Source: Nitrospira sp. (lineage in GTDB: Bacteria; Nitrospirota; Nitrospiria; Nitrospirales; Nitrospiraceae). Taken from it: a stretch of DNA of 64,000 nt. The translations under genes were made by a program, and so were the position numbers. Every line of letters begins with the position of its first letter. The stretch's first letter is position 1. Where the stretch lies: positions 62,001-126,000 of the forward strand of contig JARFXQ010000010.1 in NCBI GenBank assembly GCA_029194725.1, written 5' to 3'. Below are positions 25,950-35,569 of this stretch, one piece after another. A model generated the notes under the pieces. That model searched no databases and was not told where the DNA came from. It worked only from the letters and a program-made list of their open reading frames with translations.

Positions 25950-28900
25950 TCAGGAGTGGGCTGCTTCTATCGCAAGCGCCGCTTCCCTTCCTGAGATCGC
26001 TTGCTCGAGTTCAATCAAACCGTCATACGCAGGTGCAAGCGCCCGCAGAGTTTCCAATTCTCGACGTGCGTCCTCGATTTGCTCTCTCCGAACCAACACG
26101 CCGGCCAACGCAAAGCGGGTCGCTAAATCGCCCGGATTGCGCGACAGATATGCTTGAAGGTGCCGCCTCAGCTCATCCCAACGGTTTTGCCCGGTGCCGG
26201 CCCTCAAGAGCCAATGAAGCGCCACCGCATCATCCGGACATTCCGTCAGCACTTGAAGAAAGCGCTCCCAGGCTCCTTGACCGTAGCCTCTCCCCATCGC
26301 AGCCATCCCCATTCCCATCAGACACTTGTTACGATTTGCTCCGCCCCGCAATGCTGAATCGAATGCACCCTCGGCTTGCTCGTACTGTTGTCGTTGCATG
26401 CAGAGGATGCCCTGCATGAGCAGTCCTTCCGCATGACTCGGGGAAGCCGCGAGCAGGATCCGGAGGTGTTCTTCTGCATCCGATAAGGCCTGCTGTTCGA
26501 GCAACATACGGATTAGCGTAAGCCGCTCGACCGGCGCATCAACCAACGCCACATACCGCGAAAGAAACTTCGCGCGACTACCGTTATCTTGCAGCCGCTC
26601 GGCCACCGTCGCGCCCCAGGAGAGCACAAACCGGTCATCCGGCCAGTGGTCTACCAATCTGAGCTCGCGTTTGATAGCCTCCCAATCCTGCTTCAGCGCA
26701 GCCGCTTGGGCGGCCGCGACGTGAGTCCAGGCAGCACGATCACGGACATCAACCATTGGCTTCAATTGTGTTGCGAACTCCTTGTCATGAGGTCCTTCGA
26801 CCAACATAATTCCGTCGGTGTGATAGTGGAAGTCTTCATCCCCCAGCCACCAATGGTTGCCCCACCGTTCTCTGAACAGCCGGTAGTTGGATTCATCGTG
26901 CTCCTTTCGCCCTGGAGTCTGGCTTTCTAGGTGATAGACTGCGCTCCGTGGCTCGTAGATCACATGGTAGCCCTTCTCTCGAACTTTCAAGCAGAGATCG
27001 ATGTCTTCAAATCCATTGACAAAGCTTTCATCGAATCCTTGCGTCTCCTCAAACAGCTCTCGACGAATCAACATGCAGGCTGCCGTGACGGCCTGAAACT
27101 CACGCCGTTGATTAACCCCGGAATCGGCGCTGGAGGCCGATCGATAGATGTGATAAGGCCTCAGAAGCGAACGCATGAAGGCCACACCGGCATGCTGAAT
27201 GGACCCGTCCAGAAACAGTAACTTGCTACCCACGATGCCCACCTCCGAATGCTCCTCCACTTCGCTGACCAACGGCTTGAGCCAGCCTTGTTGTGGGATC
27301 GTGTCGTTGTTCAGGAACACCAGGTACTTGCCACGCGCAGCCTGTGCTCCTTGATTACATGCTTTCGCAAATCCGAAATTCTCCTGGTTGGTGATTATTT
27401 GAACATCACCGCCGAGTCCTGAGAGGAAGGAAGCCGTATCATCGGTCGAGTGGTTGTCGATCACGATGAGCTCCCATGAGACTCCGTTGGTCGTCCTGGC
27501 CAGGGCCTCGACGCACTGACGAGTTAATTCATATCGGTTCCATACCGGAATAATGACCGAACATTCATAGGTTGGAGCAACCGCATCAACCGTGGGCAAC
27601 AACGATAGGGTATTGTCTTTGTGATACGTCTCTCGTAACCGCCGTTCCTCCGGACCTGCAATATCCACTCGATTGGACAACCCATCAGGTGATCGCCAGT
27701 ACAGGCCTGTTACCATCGGGATATGCAGCATTCGATGCTGTGCCCCGACTCGAATCCAGAAATCCTGATCACCAAGGGCGATGTAGCTTTCGTCGAAATG
27801 CCCCACTGTATCGTGCAGTGCCCGTCGCCACATTGGATGAGGGCCGATGGTACAGTGTGTTAAGAGGTACTCGTATGAGTAGTCGGACCATTTCCATACC
27901 CCGATCCGTCGATGTTGTTCGAACGTTTGGTGTGGAAGATCCGTCAAATACGTATCTCCGTAGACCAACGAGACCTCTGGATGCTCAGCAAGACTTTGTG
28001 ACATGACCGCATACGCATCGGCTCGCAGTCGGTCGTTCGTGCTGAATGGTGTGACATAGCGTCCGCGCGCCAGTTTTAGGGCTATATTCCACGCGGCATA
28101 GACACCGATCCGAGTTGCTGTGCGGACATAGACGATGTTCTGATAGCGAGACTGGTACTGGGCAACGATCGAACCCTCCTCTTCGGGGGAAGCTGCATCG
28201 ATGACGATGATCTCCATCTGATCCGCAACCGTTTGGCGCTCGAGATCGTCCAAGCATTCCTTCATGAAGGCTTCTGCTGCGTAACTGGAGACGATGACGG
28301 AGATCAGTGGTTGATCCGATGGCTGCTGTCCTGTGGACACAACCTCTGACTGAGGACGAGATGGTTGCCTCACGAACAGGGCATTACCATGTGTGGGGGA
28401 GGCAGGGCTCAACGGGGCAAATGAAATAAGCCTATGGTTGGGCTTCAAGACCTCAACAAGGTCATTCAAACATTTCGCCCCTTCATAGACTTCTTCCAAG
28501 CTGGCTTCCACGTACAATGCAAGAGGTCGTTGCTTGAGTGTTTCGGATAGGGCAGACAAAACTCGGTATTCCGCTCCTTGCACGTCGAGCAACAACATAT
28601 CAGGCTCGTCCAAACGGTGATCCTCAATCGCTTGGTCCAGCGTCCGACAGGCGACATGAATGGAGCGCACTTCGCGCACATGAGGGAAAATCGCTTTGTG
28701 TTTGCCAAGCCGAAGGAGCGAACTGGATTCACCATCGTTGTTGGTCAGAAAAAATTCGTCGGTGCCGTTCCGATCAGAAACGGCATAGGAGAGGACTTTC
28801 ACGCGCGGGTCGAGCCTCTCAACCCCCCGAAGATAGGCAGCCAATTCAGGAATCGGCTCGAACAGATAGATACGTTTCAGGTTTGGAAACAATCGGTTGA

Positions 28901-30155
28901 AGAGATTCCGTTCTTGAAATCGATGTGCTCCGATGACATAGAGCGTACGAATTTGTGATGCCTCCTCTGTTCCGTGGAGGGTCATGAGAAGATCGTGCTG
29001 AGAAGAAGCCGGCATGCTGTCGTGCCTTTCCTCGAACAGCAATGGTTTAATGCCTGCAGTGCGGGCTGTAGGAGGCCGAACAATCTCCTGTTCGACTGAT
29101 ACGACGACCTTGTTGCAGTCCATGACCTGGTCCGAGCAGTATGCCTCCCACTCTTCGTCTAACGAGATACGTTGATGGCCCCTCGCCTGGCTCGACAGAC
29201 GCTCTATCACTGATGATCGCGCGAGAAATGTCAGTTGCGGCGAAAGGTCGAGTGAAGCTTCAAATCCCCAACGAGCAGCAGGGACGATGCCTGTCACTTT
29301 GCGATGTCCTTCAACAAGCGCCCGGAGGTATGGGACGAAGCAATGTCGCAAACTTTCGAGCGTGAGTGGATAGTGCGAGTGAGCGACCGGCAAGGCCAGC
29401 TCTGGGCCGACGAGTTTGAGCGAATGGAAATGGTAGAAAATAACCGTCCCGCCATCGATCAGAACCCGACCATCTTCGGAAAGCCGAAAATCGTAACGAT
29501 CGTGATTCCATGGACCAACTCCTCCACCTGAATTCTTCAAAACCACCACACCTGAAAAACGAGAGGGCCAATCGTTGAGGTAGAGCTGATCTCCCATCTT
29601 TCCTTGTTCATAGCGGGCAAAGCACCATTCCAGGCAGCGCTCCCGCCACCACTGCAGAGCCCCAAGTCCGTTGGAATCTCGCCGGAACGCCAAGAGCCCG
29701 ACGTTGTACCTTCCGTTGTGTTGGGCAAGATGAACTTGTCGGGGTGAGAATCGATGCTCATGGATCAAGACGGATCCCGATCCCAGTTCGTCGAACAGCG
29801 GTTGCGGTGATGAGAAGAAAAAGAGGTCGGCATCGACATAAGTCAGGATATCAATCTCGCGATACCGTTCTAAAATCCGGAGGAGCACGGTCGGTGTGAG
29901 CGTCCAGTAATATTCGACGAGGGCCCTCGTCGGCTTAATGGTCAACAGCCGATCATCGTGAGATTCGAGTTCATGCAGAGGAATCGTCCGAACCTGAGGG
30001 AGCGCCAACCGGTTTAGGACGAGACGAGTCATTTCATCCATACACACCACGTACAGGATGAAAGGAGACCCCTCTTCGCGTTGCAGCGACTCAATGAGTG
30101 CCAGTCCCCGTGCCAGATAATGGCGGTCGAAGTATGTACAGTAGTAGCGGGTCAT
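25950..30155 (-). CDS. Giant multi-domain glycosyltransferase/methyltransferase (GT-A, FkbM, GT2, GT2, TPR)
   Basis: A 1401-aa protein with at least five modules. About 1-300: a GT-A nucleotide-sugar transferase with D-A-D at 108-110 (Y-V-D-A-D-L-F-F). About 370-590: an FkbM-type methyltransferase (L-Y-V-I-G-A-H near its start, L-L-L-D-V-Q-G-A-E-Y). About 600-850: a GT2 domain (L-I-S-V-I-V-S-S-Y). About 860-1130: a second GT2 (S-V-I-I-P-V-W-N-R-Y, F-L-N-N-D-T-I-P). About 1160-1390: TPR-like helical repeats. ATG 30155 overlaps the previous stop (ATGA) and has AAGGGG upstream; an in-frame start at 30275 would invade that gene. Likely builds and methylates a flagellin glycan. Confidence 0.88.
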   Translation of the reverse strand: MTRYYCTYFDRHYLARGLALIESLQREEGSPFILYVVCMDEMTRLVLNRLALPQVRTIPLHELESHDDRLLTIKPTRALVEYYWTLTPTVLLRILERYREIDILTYVDADLFFFSSPQPLFDELGSGSVLIHEHRFSPRQVHLAQHNGRYNVGLLAFRRDSNGLGALQWWRERCLEWCFARYEQGKMGDQLYLNDWPSRFSGVVVLKNSGGGVGPWNHDRYDFRLSEDGRVLIDGGTVIFYHFHSLKLVGPELALPVAHSHYPLTLESLRHCFVPYLRALVEGHRKVTGIVPAARWGFEASLDLSPQLTFLARSSVIERLSSQARGHQRISLDEEWEAYCSDQVMDCNKVVVSVEQEIVRPPTARTAGIKPLLFEERHDSMPASSQHDLLMTLHGTEEASQIRTLYVIGAHRFQERNLFNRLFPNLKRIYLFEPIPELAAYLRGVERLDPRVKVLSYAVSDRNGTDEFFLTNNDGESSSLLRLGKHKAIFPHVREVRSIHVACRTLDQAIEDHRLDEPDMLLLDVQGAEYRVLSALSETLKQRPLALYVEASLEEVYEGAKCLNDLVEVLKPNHRLISFAPLSPASPTHGNALFVRQPSRPQSEVVSTGQQPSDQPLISVIVSSYAAEAFMKECLDDLERQTVADQMEIIVIDAASPEEEGSIVAQYQSRYQNIVYVRTATRIGVYAAWNIALKLARGRYVTPFSTNDRLRADAYAVMSQSLAEHPEVSLVYGDTYLTDLPHQTFEQHRRIGVWKWSDYSYEYLLTHCTIGPHPMWRRALHDTVGHFDESYIALGDQDFWIRVGAQHRMLHIPMVTGLYWRSPDGLSNRVDIAGPEERRLRETYHKDNTLSLLPTVDAVAPTYECSVIIPVWNRYELTRQCVEALARTTNGVSWELIVIDNHSTDDTASFLSGLGGDVQIITNQENFGFAKACNQGAQAARGKYLVFLNNDTIPQQGWLKPLVSEVEEHSEVGIVGSKLLFLDGSIQHAGVAFMRSLLRPYHIYRSASSADSGVNQRREFQAVTAACMLIRRELFEETQGFDESFVNGFEDIDLCLKVREKGYHVIYEPRSAVYHLESQTPGRKEHDESNYRLFRERWGNHWWLGDEDFHYHTDGIMLVEGPHDKEFATQLKPMVDVRDRAAWTHVAAAQAAALKQDWEAIKRELRLVDHWPDDRFVLSWGATVAERLQDNGSRAKFLSRYVALVDAPVERLTLIRMLLEQQALSDAEEHLRILLAASPSHAEGLLMQGILCMQRQQYEQAEGAFDSALRGGANRNKCLMGMGMAAMGRGYGQGAWERFLQVLTECPDDAVALHWLLRAGTGQNRWDELRRHLQAYLSRNPGDLATRFALAGVLVRREQIEDARRELETLRALAPAYDGLIELEQAISGREAALAIEAAHS

Positions 30156-31303
30156 AACGAAGCCCCTTGAAGCGAGCGATGCCCTGAACAATTCGAAGCC
30201 ACCGATGGTTCGGACCAGGCGTGCAAGCGGTCGCAGATCCGGTCGATCTGATCGTCCGTTAGGTCCGGATGACATGGAATCGTGAGCAATCGCCTGTATA
30301 GTGCCTCAGTGACCGGCAGTTGCTCTGCTCCCCTTATCCGTCCGGAATAGGCCGGCTGCCGATGAATCGGCATCGGATAATGACGAGCCGTGGCGATGCC
30401 AGCATTCGAGAGAAATTCAGCCAACGAGTCACGCTCCGCGCTTTCAACGACAAACAGATGCATCGCATGCACGGTGCCGGCAATATCTGAAGGAGCAACG
30501 AGCCCAGTCGATGCAAGTGCTTCGCGATAGCGTTCTGCGATGGTTCGACGCCTTTGGTTGCGCTGATCCAAATGCCGAAGTTTCACGCGGAGAATTGCTG
30601 CTTGCAGTTCATCGAGGCGCGAATTGGTTCCTGCAATATCACTGATGTACCGCTCGCGCCAACCGTACTGACGGAAAGAACGAACACGTGCCGCTACCGC
30701 CGGATCGCTGCAGACCACAGCACCGGCATCGCCGACGGCTCCTAAATTCTTGGTTGGATAGAAACTGAATGTGGCGGCGACGCCGAAGGTCCCGACCTTC
30801 TTCCCGGCGATCTCCGCGCCGTGAGCCTGGGCACAGTCTTCGATCACTGAACAATCAAAACGCCGGGCCACGGAGAGAATAGGCTCCATGTCAGCTGGCT
30901 GGCCATAGATGTGCACAGGGACGATCGCTCGAGTGCGTGACGAGATCGCTGTATCGAGGAGACACGGATCCATGCACCGCGATGTTGGGTCGATATCGAC
31001 GAAGACAGGAATGGCTCCAATCGACTCGATCGCTGCCACTGTGGCAACAGCGGTATGGGAAACGGTGACCACCTCATCGTTGGCCTGAACGCCCACGGCT
31101 TTCAAGGCCAGGGCCACCGCGTCCGTTCCACTTGCCACGCCGACGCAATAGTGAGCCCCAAGATACCGAGCCCACTCTTCTTCGAAGGCTTCAACTTCCT
31201 TACCAAGAATATATTGGCCGCTGCTCAGCACGCGGTTAATGGCCATAACAAGGGCTTCGTAGCACCCCTGTACATCTGCTACGGGATCCGCAACGGGAAT
31301 CAT
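30152..31303 (-). CDS. DegT/DnrJ/EryC1/StrS family sugar aminotransferase
   Basis: PLP enzyme (383 aa) that aminates a nucleotide-linked keto-sugar. Visible are V-A-S-G-T-D-A-V-A-L-A-L (phosphate-binding), E-D-C-A-Q-A-H-G (Asp under the PLP ring) and the lysine in S-F-Y-P-T-K-N-L-G-A-V-G-D-A-G. ATG 31303 gives the usual family N-terminus (M-I-P-V-A-D-P), two bases after the epimerase stop; in-frame ATGs upstream (31342) would overlap that gene. Together with the epimerase gene this implies synthesis of an amino sugar donor. Confidence 0.92.
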   Translation of the reverse strand: MIPVADPVADVQGCYEALVMAINRVLSSGQYILGKEVEAFEEEWARYLGAHYCVGVASGTDAVALALKAVGVQANDEVVTVSHTAVATVAAIESIGAIPVFVDIDPTSRCMDPCLLDTAISSRTRAIVPVHIYGQPADMEPILSVARRFDCSVIEDCAQAHGAEIAGKKVGTFGVAATFSFYPTKNLGAVGDAGAVVCSDPAVAARVRSFRQYGWRERYISDIAGTNSRLDELQAAILRVKLRHLDQRNQRRRTIAERYREALASTGLVAPSDIAGTVHAMHLFVVESAERDSLAEFLSNAGIATARHYPMPIHRQPAYSGRIRGAEQLPVTEALYRRLLTIPCHPDLTDDQIDRICDRLHAWSEPSVASNCSGHRSLQGASL

Positions 31304-31304
31304 C

Positions 31305-32288
31305 TTAGGCCGCGAGGGCTGAAGGCCAATATCGGTCGCCATATTCTGCATAGTAGTGCAAGGTTCGTGTTAGACCATCGACCAACGAGACCGACGGTTT
31401 CCAATTCACCACGCCATTGATCTTCCGAAAATCGCCACTGTAATCTCCGATATCGATAGACTTTCGCTCAGACGGAAACGGGACCAGCTTGTAGCTTCCA
31501 CGTCCGTGACATCGGGCCAACAACTCGGCCGTCTCCTTGAGACTGAGCGGATGCTCATCTCCAAGGTTGAAGACTTCTCCGTTCGCCTTTTCGGACAGAG
31601 CAGCCAACAGCATCGCGTCGACCACGTCATCGACGTAATTAAAGTCTCTGACTTGCCTTCCGTCTCCATAGACGGTAATGGGATGGCCCTCTAAGATATG
31701 GCGAATCCAGATGCCGAGGAACGTCTGCCGTGCATCGACGACGCGCATCCGCGGTCCGTAGGTATTCGTCAGTCTCAGCACGACGGTACGAATGCCGTAC
31801 ACGCGATGGTAGAGCTGATGGTACAGCTCGCCGGCAAGCTTATTGATGCCGTTCACATCCACCGGATCAATCGGATGTTGTTCATCGACCGGCAAATAAC
31901 GGGGCCTCCCGTAAATCTGACGCGTGCCGGCAAACACAATCTTGACGCCTGGATTGTACCGACGACAGGATTCAAGCAGCGACAGTTGCGCTTTTGCATT
32001 AATGTCCAAGTCCGGGAAGGGATAATCCATCGAATCCAGATGACTGGTTTGGCCAGCAAGGTTGAAGAGATAGTCGCGGTCGCGCAGCAGGTATTTCATG
32101 GCATGCTCGTCCCGGACATCGGCAATATTGATGCGGACTTGGTCACGCACCGGTTCGATATTCCACAAGTTTCCGCCATACTCAGGGATCATGCTGTCGA
32201 CAACCGTCACCTGGGCACCTTCATGGACCAACCTGATAGCCAAATTCGACCCGATAAACCCGAGTCCCCCAGTAATCAACACTCGCAT
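31305..32288 (-). CDS. NAD(P)-dependent epimerase/dehydratase (extended SDR)
   Basis: Sugar-nucleotide-modifying enzyme of 327 aa. The Rossmann motif I-T-G-G-L-G-F-I-G-S-N lies at 5-15, and F-A-G-T-R-Q-I-Y-G holds Thr122. At the catalytic YxxxK site the sequence is N-G-I-N-K, so Lys150 is present but the tyrosine is replaced by Asn146. The frame is open upstream (ATG 32333) but ATG 32288 fits the SDR N-terminus and the 13-base gap to the previous gene. Probably prepares a keto- or epimerised sugar for the adjacent aminotransferase; exact reaction unknown. Confidence 0.87.
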   Translation of the reverse strand: MRVLITGGLGFIGSNLAIRLVHEGAQVTVVDSMIPEYGGNLWNIEPVRDQVRINIADVRDEHAMKYLLRDRDYLFNLAGQTSHLDSMDYPFPDLDINAKAQLSLLESCRRYNPGVKIVFAGTRQIYGRPRYLPVDEQHPIDPVDVNGINKLAGELYHQLYHRVYGIRTVVLRLTNTYGPRMRVVDARQTFLGIWIRHILEGHPITVYGDGRQVRDFNYVDDVVDAMLLAALSEKANGEVFNLGDEHPLSLKETAELLARCHGRGSYKLVPFPSERKSIDIGDYSGDFRKINGVVNWKPSVSLVDGLTRTLHYYAEYGDRYWPSALAA

Positions 32289-32301
32289 GCCGCGGACTCG
32301 G

Positions 32302-35184
32302 TTAGGCTCGCTCTGTTCCTGCTCGAAAGACATAAGTAATCTCGAATTCATCATGTTCAGGATGACTTGCGACATCATGCTGCGCGATCAACTCCAGTCC
32401 GCTCTTCCGGCAGATTCCAAAGAACTCTTCCTCGTTAAAACGCAGCTCGAACGTCTCAACGCCATACGCGAATTTCTTGAAGTGTTTGGTCATCGTTCGC
32501 CGTGAAATCGGCGTGCGATGGAAAACGGCGACTTCGGATGACACTCGCGCCGCTTCTGCAATGTGCATGGCATGTTCGCGGACATGCAGCAGCACGCCGG
32601 AGGAAACGACTATCGGAATCGACCGCTCTTGAAAACGAAGCGCACCCCCGTCTCCAACCTCGAATCGGGCCTGCTGGTAGTACGACCGAGCCAATCGGAT
32701 CATGGCATCGGAGAAGTCGACGCCCAGATAGCTGAGACGAACGTTCAAGAGATATTCAAGAACCTCATAGTAATAGCCACTGGCACAACCGATCTCCAGC
32801 AATTCGATATTCGGCCTGATGTGAGGGCGCAAGGCATCGGCCAGGACACGGAACACCACAGGCGGGTTACCCCGGTACATGTCCTCCAGCTCATGCTGGA
32901 CGAGCGCCCGTTGCTTTAGCGGAATACGATCGGACCGCCAGGATCGGACAAGTTCGGTTGAAATCTGACGAGGTTCAATCTCTACCCGACCATACGAAAT
33001 TCGAGTCATATCAGGATCCGGCAGGCAATTGGTGCCTCTCTTCCTCTCTAAGTTGCGACTGAGCAGTTCAGCCGTCTGACGCATGCGTATTTCATAGGTA
33101 TGGTCTCGAAGCGTTCGTTCTTGTCCCCGTCTGGCGATTTCAGCCGCCTCGTCCTCGTGAGTGAGGTAATACGAGATAAGATCCACACATTCGTCAACCG
33201 ACCGATAGGCGACGACTTCAGAGCCGATGTCGAACAGGTCACTCAGATTATCTTTATAGTCCGTCACAAGAAGAGCGCCACATCCAGTGGCTTCGAACAA
33301 ACGCATGTTGTTCGCGTTTGATTTTGCAATATCGATGTGATGATTGACCGTGATCGCAGACCGAGTCAGCACAGAAAACATATCCAGGCCCCAGGCATCT
33401 CCACGGAGTCTACTTATGTCCACTCCCTGCTGTGTGAGAGCTTGCGTACCGTAGCCCCAACAATGAATCGGCAGCGACTTCGTGAGTGTGACCAGGAATC
33501 CTTGTCGTTCCCGGTGGGCAGGAGAGAGACCCCCGACAAACGTCAATGGATACTCCCGCTTGTGCCCGCCCAATCGTTGCAATAAACGAGGATCGAAGGC
33601 CAGCGGTTGGTAATAGGCCACGCGTCCTTGGCTGCGGAAAACATCGACAAAATGTGGAAATGAGGAAATCAGGATGTCGAAGCCGTCGAGATATGTCTGG
33701 GAGGGAATGGGAGAAGCGATCTGGCCGACGATCAGCTCGACATGTGGGCGGACGGCTGAAAGAAACTCTCTGGTGCCGAGGGCAAGATCTTGCAAGTAAA
33801 ACACTTGTGGACGTATTCGTGCGATTTGCTCAAGAGCCATACCGACAGGCGATAGCGTGGGATCAATTCCATGTTCACTGGCCCACTGCCGCTGAAGTGA
33901 AGAACAGTTAACGATGAGGTCCTCTGCAGCCCAGCCGGCATTCCGCAAGCCGGCAGAGTAGAAATCGCTGTCCCCGAAACAGGCCGCCTGAAGGGCCTTA
34001 TGTTGAGACTCATAGGAAGCCTCGAGTAGTTCCGGGCGCAACCGATAATGGTGTTCGAGAAACCCGAGATAGTATGTATTCAAGAACAAGCAGGTCTGCA
34101 GCTCCCGTCGCGATGGCGGTCTGTGGGAGTGATTCCTGCTGTCACGATCGTCACAGTGAGACACGATCTGACACAAAGCAGGTGGAGTCACGTTGTTTTT
34201 TCTCTGAGCAGTTTCACCAGACGACATCTCCGGAGCTGACCTATACCAGGTTGGAGGACGGCTCACGCTCTGTGCCCGTTCCAGCCATCGTTGAATTGGC
34301 ATGTCAGGGGCCGGACAGATCCTCCCGCCGAGCAATCCCTTTCCTTCCCAACGGACTCCTTCCCAGCGAACGTAACCAAGCCGGTTCCATTGATCAGCAG
34401 TACGAAGCTCGCTGTCCCGCAATCCGTCATCTAAAAACACCGCGGCGTTTAGAGCGACACAATCTCTGACGAGAGGGACTGTGCCGAAACGTATTCCGTC
34501 TTCTCCTGCAGGTCCGTCGACGAGGACCATCTCTGGGCGGACTCCGGCGAAGAATTGCTCGAGTGCATCCGGTGGGAGATCGTAACACCGAGTGGCCTGT
34601 GAACCGATGGTTTGAGGTACAAGGTCTGCCTGGAGAAAGTGCACCCGGTCTATCAGACCATGCCGTAAAAGTAATGCTTTTGTCTGCTCAATGTACAACT
34701 GAGACTGATCGATACTGAATAAATACGGTCTCGGTGACGTTCCGTACAGCTGTGTCATGATCCAAGCCAATGCCAGGGTACTCGTGCCGGCTCCAAATTC
34801 CAGTACGGCAGATGGACGCAATTGTTGGATCTGTCCGACTACATATTCGACGGTCTCTGCACAGAGCGCCCATCCCCCCACTAATTGAGCGGGGATGAGT
34901 TGTTGTAGTTCAGTGTTCCGAAATCTTTCCAAGATGGGACGGACCGATTGGAAGAGTGTGGCGAGTCGGTCTGCTTGTTCGGTTTCGGCTGCCAACTGAT
35001 CTCGCAGAGTAAGGCACACCTCTAGCGGCATCCACGTGTCCCGAAATGTCGCGGCAGCCTCCTTCACCAAGCTGAAGCCGGCTTCCTCGGTTCCTGATGA
35101 ACCCCGGGAGGAGAACGCCACCACGTCTTCTTCAATCTGTAGAATTGCGCGTGGATTCTTCAATCTACTTATCCCGGATTGCAC
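32302..35184 (-). CDS. Methyltransferase/CgeB-type glycosyltransferase/methyltransferase fusion
   Basis: A 960-aa three-part protein. About 75-290: a class I SAM-dependent methyltransferase-like fold (A-V-L-E-F-G-A-G-T-S-T-L-A, then V-L-V-D-G-P-A-G). About 360-720: a CgeB-like GT-B glycosyltransferase (L-F-L-N-T-Y-Y-L near the start, T-F-V-G-G-L-S, R-L-F-E-A-T-G-C-G-A-L-L-V-T-D). About 770-950: a second methyltransferase (L-L-E-I-G-C-A-S-G-Y-Y-Y-E, Y-L-G-V-D-F-S). The start is uncertain: the longest frame begins at a GTG (35184) without a good ribosome site. It is the first gene of the glycosylation operon. Confidence 0.82.
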   Translation of the reverse strand: MQSGISRLKNPRAILQIEEDVVAFSSRGSSGTEEAGFSLVKEAAATFRDTWMPLEVCLTLRDQLAAETEQADRLATLFQSVRPILERFRNTELQQLIPAQLVGGWALCAETVEYVVGQIQQLRPSAVLEFGAGTSTLALAWIMTQLYGTSPRPYLFSIDQSQLYIEQTKALLLRHGLIDRVHFLQADLVPQTIGSQATRCYDLPPDALEQFFAGVRPEMVLVDGPAGEDGIRFGTVPLVRDCVALNAAVFLDDGLRDSELRTADQWNRLGYVRWEGVRWEGKGLLGGRICPAPDMPIQRWLERAQSVSRPPTWYRSAPEMSSGETAQRKNNVTPPALCQIVSHCDDRDSRNHSHRPPSRRELQTCLFLNTYYLGFLEHHYRLRPELLEASYESQHKALQAACFGDSDFYSAGLRNAGWAAEDLIVNCSSLQRQWASEHGIDPTLSPVGMALEQIARIRPQVFYLQDLALGTREFLSAVRPHVELIVGQIASPIPSQTYLDGFDILISSFPHFVDVFRSQGRVAYYQPLAFDPRLLQRLGGHKREYPLTFVGGLSPAHRERQGFLVTLTKSLPIHCWGYGTQALTQQGVDISRLRGDAWGLDMFSVLTRSAITVNHHIDIAKSNANNMRLFEATGCGALLVTDYKDNLSDLFDIGSEVVAYRSVDECVDLISYYLTHEDEAAEIARRGQERTLRDHTYEIRMRQTAELLSRNLERKRGTNCLPDPDMTRISYGRVEIEPRQISTELVRSWRSDRIPLKQRALVQHELEDMYRGNPPVVFRVLADALRPHIRPNIELLEIGCASGYYYEVLEYLLNVRLSYLGVDFSDAMIRLARSYYQQARFEVGDGGALRFQERSIPIVVSSGVLLHVREHAMHIAEAARVSSEVAVFHRTPISRRTMTKHFKKFAYGVETFELRFNEEEFFGICRKSGLELIAQHDVASHPEHDEFEITYVFRAGTERA

Positions 35185-35569
35185 AGTGGCCAGTTCATCC
35201 TCAAAACCAGGTCAAGAAACATCTTGATCATCATTGTCTTGAGTTGCGAATCTTGAACCACCGGCAGTTGAGGATGGTGAACATCCGTGATGTCAGTTGT
35301 GCAGGAATTCATTCGACTGGATCTTAGTATTCCAACATCCCTTGTGCTGCAACTGGGGAATCCTGGCTCACTGTGACTCGCCTGGCTGCCTGACCGATCA
35401 CGATAGGCAGCGAGACTGCACTCCAAGTCCTGTGCCAGCCGCTATTCCCGTGACGCGATGAAAATCGCCCTATTCGTGGGTGGGACATTCATCGCAACTT
35501 TCCTACGAGGTAATATTTGCCCGGTGAAGAGGAAAGAACGCTCACCCGGCGAGGCTACGGAGTTCAGGG
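35185..35569. other. Upstream region of the glycosylation operon
   Basis: 385 bases between the fusion gene and the YcgR-like gene. It should contain the promoter for the glycosylation operon, but I see neither a sigma28 nor a sigma54 motif on the minus strand, suggesting housekeeping control. Small frames here show no conserved features. Confidence 0.4.

Noticed and set aside
31698..32339. 213-codon plus-strand frame
   Set aside because: Antisense to the epimerase-family gene with an intact Rossmann motif.
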